The notes beneath the pieces were generated by a model. The model was not told where the DNA came from, did not search any database, and saw only the letters and a list, made by a program, of their open reading frames with translations. A program made the translations under genes and the position numbers. Below, in pieces: positions 35,795 to 48,000 of a stretch of DNA of 64,000 nucleotides. Origin of the DNA: Symsagittifera roscoffensis (lineage: Eukaryota; Xenacoelomorpha; Acoela; Convolutidae); the NCBI RefSeq assembly GCF_963678635.1, contig NC_087063.1, positions 1,280,287 to 1,344,286 of the forward strand. The letters run 5' to 3'. Each line of letters starts with the position of its first letter. The stretch's first letter is position 1.

Positions 35795-38700
35795 ATGAAT
35801 TCTCTTGGAAGGAACCTGGTTTTGTTTCCGAGGTCCTTCATGAGACCTAAATGTGTCAGTGTAATTTACTCGAAGAGAGATCTGTCATTGCACGAATACT
35901 TGAGTTTCGAGATCCTCCGAGAAAAGGGGCTGACTCTGCCTCAAGCCCAAGTTGCATCAACACCTGCGGAAGCAAAATCTATTGCTGATTCTTTTCTCCA
36001 AAATAGTTCTATCGATGAGTACGTCGTTAAAGCACAAGTATTGGCAGGTGGCCGTGGCAAAGGAAGTTTTGTCCCTAGTAACATGCAAGGTGGCGTGAAG
36101 ATGGCCTTTTCTCCCGAAGAAGTAGAACAAATCTCCTCCAACATGCTTAAGAATACTCTAATTACAAAACAGACGGGCGCTAAAGGTCTGCTTTCAAATA
36201 GTAGTAGTAGTAGTAGTAGTGTAGGCTTTAGGATTTCTCCATGGGTTTTGAACCCTCGTTTATAAGTTCATAATTTTTCCCGGTGGGTTGCAGTTTCCAC
36301 ACCAGCAAAGAATTCTCCACATACACAAGTTGTTTTCTGCAAAATTTCTGTTGAAGAATTTCCAAAACGTGTTTGTTATAGATATTTTCAGGCTGTCATA
36401 ATCTTGATTTTCGAAGTCCACAATTTGGCTAAAGTAGTTGTATAGCGTAATAGAACGTATATAATAATTTTCATTTGACTTTTTCAGTCTTGTTGCATGA
36501 ACAGCAATCTCACCACGTGTTGCTTGTCTCGTTCGTGATTCGTTTTTATGAATAATTGTATTCAAATCAATGTCATGTTTATTTTTTAGTAGTGAAACTA
36601 AGTACAATATGTCGTGTAATTCAAAGTACATTGAGAGTGGAAGGAGCTTTAAAAATTTCAGTCTTTCAGTATAACTCATTTTGAAGTTATTTGTAATCCA
36701 AGATGTCGCTCGTTTTTGTACTCTTTCTAGTTGTCTTAATTCTGCTTTGTTCGGATACCATGTTTGCGATGCATAGCTTATGATTGGTACGATGTATCCG
36801 CAGTATAAGTTTAATTTTGACTTTAAAGATGTTTTTTTTTCGAGATATTTCGTTTGATTTTGTAAAAAGCTCCCATTGCTTTTGATATGCGATTTTCAGC
36901 ATTTACTGACCACGAAAGGTTGTGACACATTAAAATACCTAAGTCTTTTTGGGTCTTTGCGGTATCAACATTTGTATTAAATAGTGTAACTTCCATTTTC
37001 CCTTTGAGGTTTAACAAATTACATTTATCTTCATTCAGCGGCATTTTATTTTCTTTGCACCATTTTTCAACATTTGCCGTGTCTTTTTGCAGATGAATTT
37101 CTTCAGTAGACAAGATCTTCATATCGTCACAATAGCCAAAACAATCTGAATTCTCAATGCATTTGGGAAAGTCGTTAATGAATATGATAAAAAGTAGAGG
37201 GCCAAGAATTGAGCCCTGTGGTACACCGCTAGTTACTTCTTTCAGAGTTGATGAACTTTTATTGATTTTCACAAACTGCATTCTATCTGTTAGATAGTCT
37301 TGTATTATGTCTTGTATTTGAATGCTTAGACCTATGTTCCGTAGTTTGGCGACTAGGATACTATGAGGAACTTTATCAAAGGCTTTAGAAAAATCTAGAT
37401 AAAGGACTGAGAGTGTTTGAACATTTTTGTCATCGTAGAGTTCATATACTTTGCTCAAAAATTGTACCATTTGTAGTACTGCTGACCTTTTTTGCCGGAA
37501 GCCGTATTGTGCGTTTTCCAGGAAAGGTTGAACTTTGGGGTATATATTATCAAAGATAATTTTTTCGAAGACCTTCGAGGCGGAGCATAAGAGGCTAATT
37601 GGGCGGTAGCACTCGACTGACGCCTTGTTCTTTTCTTTAAAAATTGGGGCCACTTGACTTGTTTTCCAGTAGGTCGGGAAGAGCCGCTTGTTAATGAATG
37701 TGCGGAAGAGAAGATAGAGCGATTTTGACAGAGTTTCAGAAAGATTTTTTAGGATTATATTACCTATACCATCAAAACCTGACGCTTTATTTGTTAAAAG
37801 ATTTTTGAGAATGTATTGGATTTTGGTTTCTTCAATGTGTATTTGTGTACAGATTTCTTCTGTAGGAGAACAGTTTGTATTTCGTGCGAGAGGGTTAGGA
37901 ATTGATTCCTTTTGATATACACTGATGAAAAATTCGTTAAAAAATGTAGCTTTTTGGGTGTCATCTCTTGTGGATTTTGTTCCAAAATCCAGTGTTTTTG
38001 TTCCACCAGATTTTAATGTGGATCCATTTATTTTTTCACGCAAAACCATGTAACTTCTTTCAAAACCATGCAAAAAATTTTCTGTGAAATGGAGTGATAT
38101 ATCAAACTTGACACTTTCAGTCGTGATTAGAGTCGAGTGGCAATGAAAAATTTCCTAAAATAACTTCAGTTGAAAGAGGACGCAATTATATTTTATCCGA
38201 CTAAAACGTCAATACTGCGATAGTGAAGATGTTAAAAGTGGCTTTAGTTTTTTTTTGTTTTTATATTACATTGCAAAAATTGCTGTGATCAGAACACGGT
38301 GGTACTTGCAGAGAGGTCGACATTTAATTTGTCTTTTTAAAAATAAGCTGACCCTTTAGGAAGGCCATGCAATCAAGTTCTGATTGTGGAGAGGTTGTTC
38401 AATAGGAGAGAATTCTATTTCGCAATTGCCATGGAGCGCTCATTCGGTGGCCCAGTGTTTGTGGGAAGCGCTTCGGGAGGAATGGACATAGAAGCGGTAG
38501 CAAAAGAAAATCCAGAGGCCATTATTAAGGTTGGTCGAACTGAAAAAAAAACATGTGTTCTTTAGTCACGCAAAATACGGAACCACAAAGATGTAAAAGT
38601 TCGAGTTGTATTATACTTGCGAGCAGCGTAGTGTATAAGTATGAACCTTCTTTTTTCTAACCCAACTCGCAAATAAAAGTGTTCACTTATTTGGTGGCAC

Positions 38701-41700
38701 TTTCGCTATAATCACGATCTGTACCATTGGAAATATCAGAGCATCTGTTCTCTGCTATATTTGTGGCTGGTGTTTGTTATTCATAAAGCGTCCGTGTTTA
38801 TTGAGTGATACTCATTATCGCTAGGTCGCGATCGGTCGGAGATCGAATCCGAGAGGCGTAGACGAATTTTCACTAATTTGAGGCTTGTTTCAGTTTTTTC
38901 TTATTGTACTTATAGAGCTGTTTTTTGTCTTGTTCTCGCTAGAGTTTTCGCTAGCGATTAGCAAATTGGAACAAAGACCTTTTCTACGCAAATAATCTGT
39001 CGAAGATAATCGCTGATTCATTTCTTAAAATCGGTTCTTTCAATTAAGTCATATTTTCTGCATCTCTGATTTCTAAATACCCGTTCTATTCGAAATTTGT
39101 TATGAAAACCGATTTGGTATATTTCAGTTTTCTTTTCTTTTTATTCGGCTTGAAACATTTTGGCTATCGGCTTGGTCGTTAAATTAAAGAAAAAAGTGTA
39201 TCCGTGTGTGTGTTTTGATGGGGGACTTAATTTTATGGCTCTACGATTGTCTGCTCAAGTATTGTCGGCCTTGTTACCGGATCATTATTCTGCCCGATGC
39301 TGTTTTACCATTCAGATGTCTTAATTATTATTTTTCTAAAACTGAACATCATTCGAGACAAATTGAGATAAATATATGAAAATGTTGAAAGGAAAATTGC
39401 TTCAGGAAAATTGTTCACGCTCAAATTTGCTTTTTTTGCAATTTTTTTTATTTATCTTAAATCCATTTTCAATTCATTTGCCGAATGAAGACAAATTATT
39501 CTCAGTTAATAAAAGTTTAGCTGGGACGAAAAACGGTCGCTTCTAGTTTCAAAAATGGACTTTTTTTAGAATTTCCAGTTGATAAAAATTTAACTATTTA
39601 ACCGATTTCGATGATTGGGTTAGTATAATGAAAAAAGTGCCAGCCATAAAAGATTTTGAGATTCACAGAGCTCTCAGATGATTTATGGTTCTTTCAAATT
39701 CGACATTTTATAAATAGTTTAAAAAGTCTGGCACTCGCCAAATACGAGCGTGGAAATGGCGCGAAAAAACGTGATCGACTTCTAGTTTCGAAAGAAGAAT
39801 TCAATTTATAGATTTTCCAGCGGAATAAAAACTTGACCTTTTGATCCAGTTTTCTCAAATTATATTAATTTTACGAAAAAAAGCATCAATCATAAATTGT
39901 TCTTGAAATTCAAAGAGCTTTAAGGGTATAATTTTTATCTTCAGAATTCGAAACTTGAAGTTTCCTTGTGTTCATTACTCCTCTTTTTCCAATTGCCAGT
40001 TGACTATGTTTTATAGCTTTCTTTGACACTGCTTAAACTGTCTGTTAGTTTTTAGTATCAATGATTTTTGAGATATTATTAACATGCAGTTTCAAATCAA
40101 TTACAAGAAACCAACCACTCTAAAATTTATCAAAGTAATTGAGCAACAGATTAGATGAGAACTTTTTATGGTGAGTTAAAGTGATCGGAACCTTCTAGCC
40201 TACAAGCACAGTGACCGGCCACTCTCGTATTAATGAGTTGTTTCATCGGTATTCCTTTTAGGAGCCCTTAGACATCTTAACCGGTCCGACAATGGATCAG
40301 GCAATCTCGTTCGCCAAACGAGTTGGGATTCCCGAGGCTCAGCACAAAGAGGCAGCCGAGACGTTCATTAAACTCTACGAAATCTTTGTGGCCAACGATA
40401 CGACTCTTTTAGAAATTAACCCCCTTAGTTTAGACTACAACAGAAGAATCGTCTGCATGGATTGCAAAATGAATTTTGACGACAATGCAGCTTTTAGAAG
40501 GAAAGAAATCTTCAGTAAGAAGGTAATTCGCTCGAAGTACCTTGAATGGCTTACGAAATCCGATAACCAGCCAGGCGTTTTCTGGCTGATAATAGTTTTT
40601 TCTTAATCGATTTGATGAATTTTGAAGGATTTATCGCAAGAAGATGAGCGGGACATCAAAGCTGAAAAGGCAGACATCAACTACATTGGACTGGACGGCA
40701 ATATAGGATGTCTAGTTAATGGTGCCGGATTGGCAATGGCTACGATGGATATAATCAAGCTGCACGGCGGAGATCCCGCTAATTTTCTGGACGTGGGCGG
40801 TGGCGCTACTGTTGAACAGGTTAGAAAAAGTATATTGAAAGGGACATTTCCGTCATGCAACGATCAGCGCACAGGTTGTATAGCGCCACACCAACGCTTT
40901 ATAAATGCATCTGCTTAATAATTAATGAAGGCTGAAAAGATCATGATGCTTTGTCATCTAAAATCTACCCGTCTAAATATTAGCACTTATGGATTTTTCT
41001 CTAACTTTCGGATTTTCCGATGTTTTGCAACTTTTCAGCCAAAACCTGAAGTTTGCAAATGAAGTTCAATGCATAAGGTTATCTCTGGTGAAACAAGTTC
41101 AATGTGTAAGGTTATTCATTTCAGGTAGAATAAGTTCAATGCGTAAGGTTATTTCAGGTGAAAGAAGCGTTTGACTTGATCACAAGTGACAAAGGTGTGA
41201 ACGCCATCCTGGTGAATATCTTCGGCGGGATCATGTCTTGCGATGTCATCGCAGAAGGCATCATAAAGGCCGCGAGAGAGTTGCAGCTGAAAGTACCAGT
41301 GGTGGTACGGCTTCAAGGTAGGCGTCAATTCCTGCAGTCCAGTTTTTCACGCTGCCATTTGCACCATCGGAGAACGTTTTTCACCTTCAGTGTTTTTTTC
41401 ATGATTTGATTTGGTTCACGTTCACTTCTGAGTCAATGATTACTTGGAAGGCGGAACAAATAATCACCGATAGAAGTTTTTTTGTCAAACTTTGATAGAA
41501 GTTTTTTTGTCATATTTTATTATTTTAATCAGAATATTGGCATTCATAAACGACTTTTTAAACAACTCGGTCATTTTTTCTGTTTCTTTAAGTTCTTTTT
41601 TTTTCGAAATGGGCTGGCTTTTCAAGTTTTTAAAGGATTAAGTTTTTATTCCGTAATGATTTTTCGGAAAATGTCGCTACGACCTCTTCAAATCATAGTT

Positions 41701-42241
41701 ATTTGAGCACCTTGAAAATACAGATAGTTGTTTGATGACGTGTATGAATCTTGAAGTCTTTTGACATAACTAGACATTATTTTGCTATAAAAAATTTAGG
41801 ATTTTAGTTAGAAGCTGATTGAAGTTTGAAGAATTTCATTTCACTCTTTAGGTATTGTTTGGGCTCTTTTTCCTCCCCCTCATGTAACTTTTGTTCGCAT
41901 CGTCCGATTGTTATGAACATTAGTTCATGGTAAGCGAATTTGATCTTCATCATTAACCTTGTAAAACCACTCGTTACGCCATAAAGATAAAATTGATGTG
42001 ATGCTTGTGCGAGGTGGTGGGGGAGGGGGGAGGAGGAAAAAGATCCATTGTTTCATTGTGATCAACATTGACTTCAGGTTCTCACGAGGAAGCTGCGAGA
42101 GAGCGAATCACAGCGTCTGACTTGAAGATAATCGCCTGTGACAGTTTGGACGAGGCCGCCAAGAAAGTGGTGCGCTTCAGTGACATTGTGGGACTAGCTA
42201 GAGAAGTGGAAGTGGACGTCAAGTTCAAACTGCCCATCTGA
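35795..42241 (+). CDS. SUCLA2: Succinyl-CoA ligase beta subunit, ADP-forming, mitochondrial (six exons)
   Basis: Exons by GT-AG logic: 35795-36185, 38360-38529, 40262-40522, 40628-40819, 41158-41317, 42078-42241; phases agree and give 445 codons plus stop. The enzyme of the TCA cycle makes ATP and succinate from succinyl-CoA together with an alpha subunit in the mitochondrial matrix. The first ~30 residues are a basic presequence. [14 protein letters not shown] and [14 protein letters not shown] begin the ATP-grasp domain. [10 protein letters not shown] and [16 protein letters not shown] follow, then [14 protein letters not shown] of the ligase domain. The end VDVKFKLPI and the [14 protein letters not shown] block resemble the ADP-forming SUCLA2 more than the GDP-forming SUCLG2. 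The start at 35795 is preferred because an acceptor-like GGTTTTCAG lies just upstream at 35751-35759; an ATG at 35708 is in frame but upstream of it. AATAAA signals follow the stop at 42241 and 42262. Confidence 0.93.
36196..38100 (-). pseudogene. Antisense, 5'-truncated LINE (reverse transcriptase) in SUCLA2 intron 1
   Basis: A minus-strand ORF (38073-36823) encodes a non-LTR reverse transcriptase: [45 protein letters not shown] and active site [10 protein letters not shown]. The usual box is xADD; here it is YCDD. At a T-run near 36831-36840 the frame shifts, and the conserved C-terminal region ([19 protein letters not shown]) continues in another frame to 36260. The endonuclease domain is absent, so the copy is 5'-truncated. 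The 3' end carries a CTA trinucleotide tail (36200-36221, plus-strand TAG repeats), typical of CR1/RTE-like LINE tails. Confidence 0.85.
38530..40261 (+). other. SUCLA2 intron 2
   Basis: A 1.7-kb AT-rich intron with no coding sequence recognised. A tRNA B-box-like string (GGAGATCGAATCCGAGAGGC, near 38837-38856) hints at a decayed tRNA-derived repeat. Confidence 0.5.
41062..41160 (+). repeat. Tandem repeat spanning the SUCLA2 intron 4 acceptor
   Basis: Three units of AAGTTCAATG(C/T)(A/G)TAAGGTTAT... start at 41062, 41095 and 41132. The third ends in the used acceptor TTATTTCAG|GTGAAAG (41158). The second ends in CATTTCAGGTAGAAT, a potential decoy acceptor, and the first in the decayed ATCTCTGGTGAAAC. 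Confidence 0.8.
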
Positions 42242-42267
42242 ATAAATGAGAAGATGGAGTGAATAAA
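42241..42267 (+). terminator. Polyadenylation signals of SUCLA2
   Basis: AATAAA at 42241-42246 overlaps the TGA stop and a second lies at 42262-42267. The second is the likelier signal because it leaves room for a short 3' UTR. Confidence 0.5.
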
Positions 42268-42764
42268 TTGAATAGATTCGTTGAATGACTCACTAATTTA
42301 GACCATTTATAGTATTGTAACAAATCAAACTGCTGAGGATAAAAATTTATGCGTTTCTTTATATTCTGTGGTTGGAGAGTTACTTAAACACTATCAACTA
42401 TTTGTTGTTCTGAAAACTATTGTTTGAATGAACTGATTCGATAGCAGAATATTCCGCCTCTACCGAGCAGAAATTGATCAATTAATGCAAGTTTTACAAA
42501 TGTAGACATTTAATCTCCTAAGAATGTTAAGGAATAGTGCATCTAAAAAGCGCTCGATTCAGACTTGTAATTTTGAAGAAAAGCATGTTGAGCTTGTTCA
42601 ACATGGCCGTTTTTCATTGTTCTTCACTAACTATTTTGGCTCAATAGGTTACGTATTTTGTTCTAATAAAGTGTACATAAAACGCCTTTTCTCTGAAAAA
42701 CTGTTCAAATAATAGAAATTGACAGTTCAAATCAATAGAGTTAGAATTAATTTCAGACACAGCA

Positions 42765-42842
42765 ATGAGAGACAAGTGGAAGAAGAAGCGAGTGAGGAGA
42801 CTGAAGAAGAAGAGGAGGAAGATGAGGGAGAGGTCAAAGTAG
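42765..42842 (+). CDS. RPL41: Ribosomal protein eL41, copy 1
   Basis: A 25-residue ORF (MRDKWKKKRVRRLKKKRR...) ending KMRERSK is almost identical to eL41 of other eukaryotes, the small very basic helical peptide of the large ribosomal subunit. The coding region is intact in one exon, with TTTCAG at 42751-42756 eight bases before the ATG. It encodes the same peptide as copy 2 at 51767, with two synonymous A/G differences. Similarity between the copies starts at the acceptor and ends about 20 bases after the stop. No first exon or clear poly(A) signal was found, so it could be a partial duplication not transcribed on its own. Confidence 0.8.
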   Translation: MRDKWKKKRVRRLKKKRRKMRERSK

Positions 42843-43384
42843 AGGTCAAGGTCAGGTCAGGGAGAGAGAATGGAGTACTAAGGGCAAACGAGTTCTATAC
42901 GATTGCACCAGTGCGTATCACCTCCTTATATTGGCAAATAATCGAACACAAGGTTGCCGCTGAAATTTGAACAAAAATGACGAGAAAAACAGAAGAAATA
43001 TTTGCTGACGGGCTTGCTCCTGTTTCTCCTGTTGGCTCTCATGAACTTGACTTTTAGATGGAAATATTAAATTGTGCTTGTTATTTGTGGGTGTAAAGTT
43101 CTTGTATCCTCAGAAAAAGCATTTATTGGTTTTTATTTTTTGTCAAGAGTCAAGATTTTAAAGAAGTTGAGCTCTGAGTTTATGCGTTGATCAGAACAGA
43201 AGCCAAATATAACTTTGTAAGAACGTGCTGGCCTCTAAGAGAAATTATTAAGCGAAAATTTGCTGCTAAGTTTTAATAAAAAGGTTTGAAAGCCAACTTT
43301 TTGGGATATTTTGATCATTAAATTGCAATTTGGGTGATCTTTTCCGTTCGAATCCCGGCTGGACCTTTTCATAATGTGTGAAAT
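42843..43384. other. Intergenic, with tRNA-like B box
   Basis: No gene is seen. GTTCGAATCCCGGCTGG at 43348-43364 resembles a tRNA T-arm/B box and precedes the first LINE monomer, suggesting a tRNA-derived repeat fragment. Confidence 0.4.
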
Positions 43385-45010
43385 GAAAATTTTCTCCAGG
43401 AAAGTTTGATTGTAGAACTATCGTGTGTCTGTTTCTTTTGTCGGCTTCATTTCCCAAACATTGATTTTCCTGATTTAAACGTTAAACCTATTTTTTATTA
43501 TTGAAATGTCCGCTTGAATTGTTTTTTGCTCTTTTTATATTTCCTTAATCATCTTATCTATCGTCGTTTGACAAGCAAGAACAGACTTGTATGATTTTAT
43601 ACATGCCTGGGGGAGTCGGATGTTAAAGGGGCGGGATTTGTAAAGGGCAAAAATTGCAAGTTTTACTAGTCTAGTGGATTTGTAAAGGGCGGGATTTGGA
43701 AAAACCTGAAATTTTCTCCAGGAAAGTTTGATTGTAGAACTATCGTGTGTCTATTTCTTTTGTCGGCTTCATTTCCCAAACATTGATTTTCCTTCTGATT
43801 TAAACGTTAAACCTATTTTTTTTATTGAAATGTCCGCTTGAATTGTTTTTGCTCTTTTTATATTTCCTTAATCATCTTATCTATCGTCGTTTGACAAGCA
43901 AGAACAGATTTGTATGATTTTATACATGCCTGGAGGAGTCGGATGTTAAAGGGGCGGGATTTGTAAAGGGCAAAAATTGCAAGTTTTATTAGTCTCTAGT
44001 GGATTTGTAAAGGGCGGGATTTGGAAAAACCTGAAATTTTCTCCAGGAAAGTTTGATTGTAGAACTATCGTGTGTCTGTTTCTTTTGTCGGCTTCATTTC
44101 CCAAACATTGATTTTCCTTATGATTTAAACGTTAAACCTATTTTTTTTATTGAAATGTCCGCTTGAATTGTTTTTGCTCTTTTTATATTTCCTTAATCAT
44201 CTTATCTATCGTCGTTTGACAAACAAGAACAGACTTGTATGATTTTATACATGCCTGGGGGAGTCGGATGTTAAAGGGGCGGGATTTGTAAAGGGCAAAA
44301 ATTGCAAGTTTTACTAGTCTCTAGTGGATTTGTAAAGGGCGGGATTTGGAAAAACCTGAAATTTTCTCGAGGAAAGTTTGATTGTAGAACTATCGTGTGT
44401 CTATTTCTTTAGTCGGCTTCATTTCCCAAACATTGATTTTCCTTCTGATTTAAACGTTAAACCTATTTTTTTTATTGAAATGTTCTGTCCGCTTGAATTG
44501 TTTTTGCTCTTTTTATATTTCCTTAATCATCTTATCTATCGTCGTTTGACAAGCAAGAACAGACTTGTATGATTTTATACATGCCTGGAGGAGTCGGATG
44601 TTAAAGGGGCGGGATTTGTAAAGGGCAAAAATTGCAAGTTTTACTAGTCTCCAGTGGATTTGTAAAGGGCGGGATTTGGAAAAACCTGAAATTTTCTCCG
44701 GGAAAGTTTGATTGTAGAACTATCGTGTGTCTGTTTCTTTTGTCGGCTTCATTTCCCAAACATTGATTTTCCTTCTGATTTAAACGTTAAACCTATTTTT
44801 TATTATTGAAATGTCCGCTTGAATTGTTTTTGCTCTTTTTATATTTCCTTAATCATCTTATCTATCGTCGTTTGACAAGCAAGAACAGACTTGTATGATT
44901 TTATACATGCCTGGAGGAGTCGGATGTTAAAGGGGTGGGATTTGTAAAGGGCAAAAATTGCAAGTTTTACTAGTCTAGTGGATTTGTAAAGGGCGGGATT
45001 TGGAAAAACC
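43385..45010 (+). repeat. Five tandem ~325-bp monomers upstream of the LINE ORF
   Basis: Units begin (GAAATTTTCTCC...) at about 43385, 43708, 44033, 44358 and 44688, spaced 323-330 bp, and end ...GGGATTTGGAAAAACC. They are nearly identical apart from a few substitutions and short indels. The last unit runs directly into the coding region. Position and organisation match the promoter monomers in the 5' UTR of rodent L1. Each unit carries TTTGTCGGCTTCATTTCCC, similar to a segment of the repeats at 53806 and 59667. Confidence 0.9.
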
Positions 45011-48000
45011 TTTGGCGGGTTTTTGGCAGCTGGACCGGGTAAACCTGCATACTGGGTCCAGCTTTTGGTGAGGGCAGGAGACGTGGAACGAAACCCAGGT
45101 CCTGAAACATACGTATGGCCGATCTGTGGGAAGGAAATCAAGGATAGGCGGCAGATAAGCGTGTGGTGTCATTTAGGGGGGTATGTCCACATGAAATGCA
45201 CAAGCTTGCGGAGTATCAAGGGATACTCAGATGAGTTTGTATGCGACCGGTGCTCCTGGTGTAAAGGAGAGGGAGGAAAGCGAGAGATAAGGGAAAGAAG
45301 ACGAACAGAAAAACGGAAACGTAGGGAGAAGGTGCAAAAGACCAGAGCAGAAAAGAGGGAAAGGGAAGCAAAGACGAAGGGGAAAGGTAAAGTAACAAGG
45401 GTATGGACGTGGAACATACAGGGGGCGAGAGTCTCGTTCCCTAGACGGAATCGTTTTGCAGAAATCCTAAGATGTATAAGCAAGAGTAACGCGGAAGTGG
45501 TATTACTGTCCGAACTGAGGGAAAAGGAGGAAGGAATGAAATGGATTAAAGAAAAAGACATGTTTGGGGTCCTTATACACGGCAAAAGAAGCGGGATAAT
45601 ACTCCGAGACGAATGGGCGCTAGATTGGAGAGAACAAGGATGCAAGAGGACATGCGGGGACAGGAGTTCGGCAGTAGAGGTCAACCAAATCAAGTTTGTA
45701 GCGACATATCAGCCCCTTTGGAATAGCGATAGACGGGATTTCGATGCGTATAGAGAAGAGCTAAACGAAATGATTAGATGTGGCGGAAAAAAGCTAGTAC
45801 TAGGAGGCGACTTCAACTCCAGTGTAGGGGACACCGCCCAGAGGGAAGAAGATGACGCGGTAGGACCATTCGGACTGGGTAGGACCAACGCGGCGGGGAG
45901 GGATCTAATAGAATGGTGTCACGAACAGGGGTTAACCTGGACTAGCTCCTTCTTTAGGCACAACAGGAGGGGAACCTGGAAGTGCCCAGGAAGAAGAACA
46001 TGGCACAAATTGACGGATTCATGGTGAAGAAAAAAGACCGGAGCAGGGTAGTGAAGAGTATAAACACGGTAATAGCGGGTACATCTCTATCGGACCACAG
46101 GCCGAAATGCATGGAGGTCTGGAGAAGGAAGGGGGCGAAGGCAATTAGGAAAAGTGAGACTCAAAGGAGAATAAACTGGGAAGCTCTTCGAGATGGATCA
46201 ATCCGGCAAGCATTCGCATCGACAGTAGACGGTAAAAGAGAGCAACAGGGTACGGGTGAGGAAAGTGAACGCCTAGTCAACTTGATTAATGAAGCGGGTA
46301 CAGAAGTGTGCGGATTTGAAGAAAAGAAAGCACCGAGTCCATGGCTGGATACACATTTAGAAGAAATACAGGGGTTCAAACGGAGGATCGGGGCACTTAC
46401 GAAGAGTTTTGAACGAACACGAACGGAAAACTTTAAAATACAAAGGCAGGAGGTCAGAAAAGAGTACAAGAAGGCTAAAAGAAGATGGGAAGAAGAGTGG
46501 TGGCTTAAACTGGTAGACGAAACAAAGGACGCCGAAGCGAAAGGGGATATAAGACGCATGTACAAGACACTAAGGTACTTAGGGGGGAAAGACCTCCAGA
46601 ACATAGAAGAAGAATTTTTCTCGCCAGAAGAGTTCAGACGACACTTCATGAAAGTCTCGGAAGACAGATACGAGCGGGACGTCATAGAGATAATGAGAAC
46701 GGCATCGTCAACAGAAATTAAGGACTCTCCAGAGGCAAAGGCAGCAGCGGAAGAGATGGAAGAAGCAATAACCTTCGTGGAATTCGAACGAGAACTGGCG
46801 AACATGAAAGACGGAGCGGCAGGAGTAGACAATGTAAGTGTTAGCGCAGTGAAAGCCTTAAGTATAGACACCCGGAAAGAACTATACCAATGCATGATGG
46901 AACAATTAGCCACACCGGTTGAGAACTGGGCCGACAAAGCTAAGGAAGGATGGGTCATACCCCTACATAAGAAAGGAGCTAGAAATGAACTCGACAACTG
47001 CAGGGGTGTGTGCCTACTCCCGGTGTTGAGCAGGATAATGGCAAGGATACTAACGAGTAGGATTAGAAAATGGGCGGAGAAGATAGAGGCATGTGGTGAG
47101 AATCAAAATGGTTTCAGAGAAGGACGATCGACGTGTGACGCAACGCAAATCATACTGAGAATAGATGAGGAAACAAGGAGGGTATTTGGGAAGGCGGAGA
47201 CGACCGGGAACAGACCGGGAGCTGTACTGTTAGATATAACAAAAGCATACCCCCGAGTCAACAGGCCCTTATTGTGGATGGTTTTGGAAAACTTAGGAAT
47301 GACAGAGGGTGTGATAGAGGTCTTGAAAAACCTGCATGAAGGAACGAAATACAAAGTTAAGGGTCGAGGGGAACTAAGCGAGGAATGGTTACCGGTACGA
47401 GGTCTTCGGGAGGGTTGCGCTACATCTCCGATACTTTTTAATGTGTATCACGCACAGGCGATGCGGTTAGCTGCCAAAAAACGAAGAGAAAAAGCGGCGG
47501 AGATAGGCGAAGAGTGCGGTCTAGAATGGTCGTGGGGACCAGGTAATAGTCTCCCTCCAATTGAAGTAAAGAGGGCCTTAAGGAGCAGCACCCAGGAAGT
47601 CTTTCGATTAGAAGAGTCCCTTTTCGCAGACGACTCAACTCTCCTGGGCTGGACGGAAGAATTAGCGGTCGGCAAAGAAACGGTCAAGGCGGAAATGATG
47701 AAGTTCGAGGAAAAATGTCACAACGGAAAAGAAGAATACATAGCTTTTGGAAGCGAGACAGCGAATTGTACGAGGATGTTAGGGACGCTAATAGGGAGGA
47801 AGCAGGACAGGGCAGCGAGGATTAAAAGGGGATACTGGGCGTGGTCAAAAGTAAGAAGATGGTTGTGGAAAACAAAGGTCAGTAAACGAACGAAGGCAAT
47901 TATTGTACAGGCAGTGGTCGAATCAACAATGCTCTTTGACTGCAGTGCAAGAGCATGGACAGTGACTGATATGTCGAAGATGCAGAGCATGGCGGATAAA

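Noticed and set aside
36200-36221. TAG-repeat coding extension of SUCLA2 exon 1 (poly-Ser)
   Set aside because: Homology to the family stops at the GT after GAKG (36185) and resumes at 38360; the repeat is the LINE tail inside the intron.
43385-45010. CRISPR-like or satellite array
   Set aside because: Units are ~325 bp, contiguous without spacers and run into a LINE coding region; 5' monomers explain them better.
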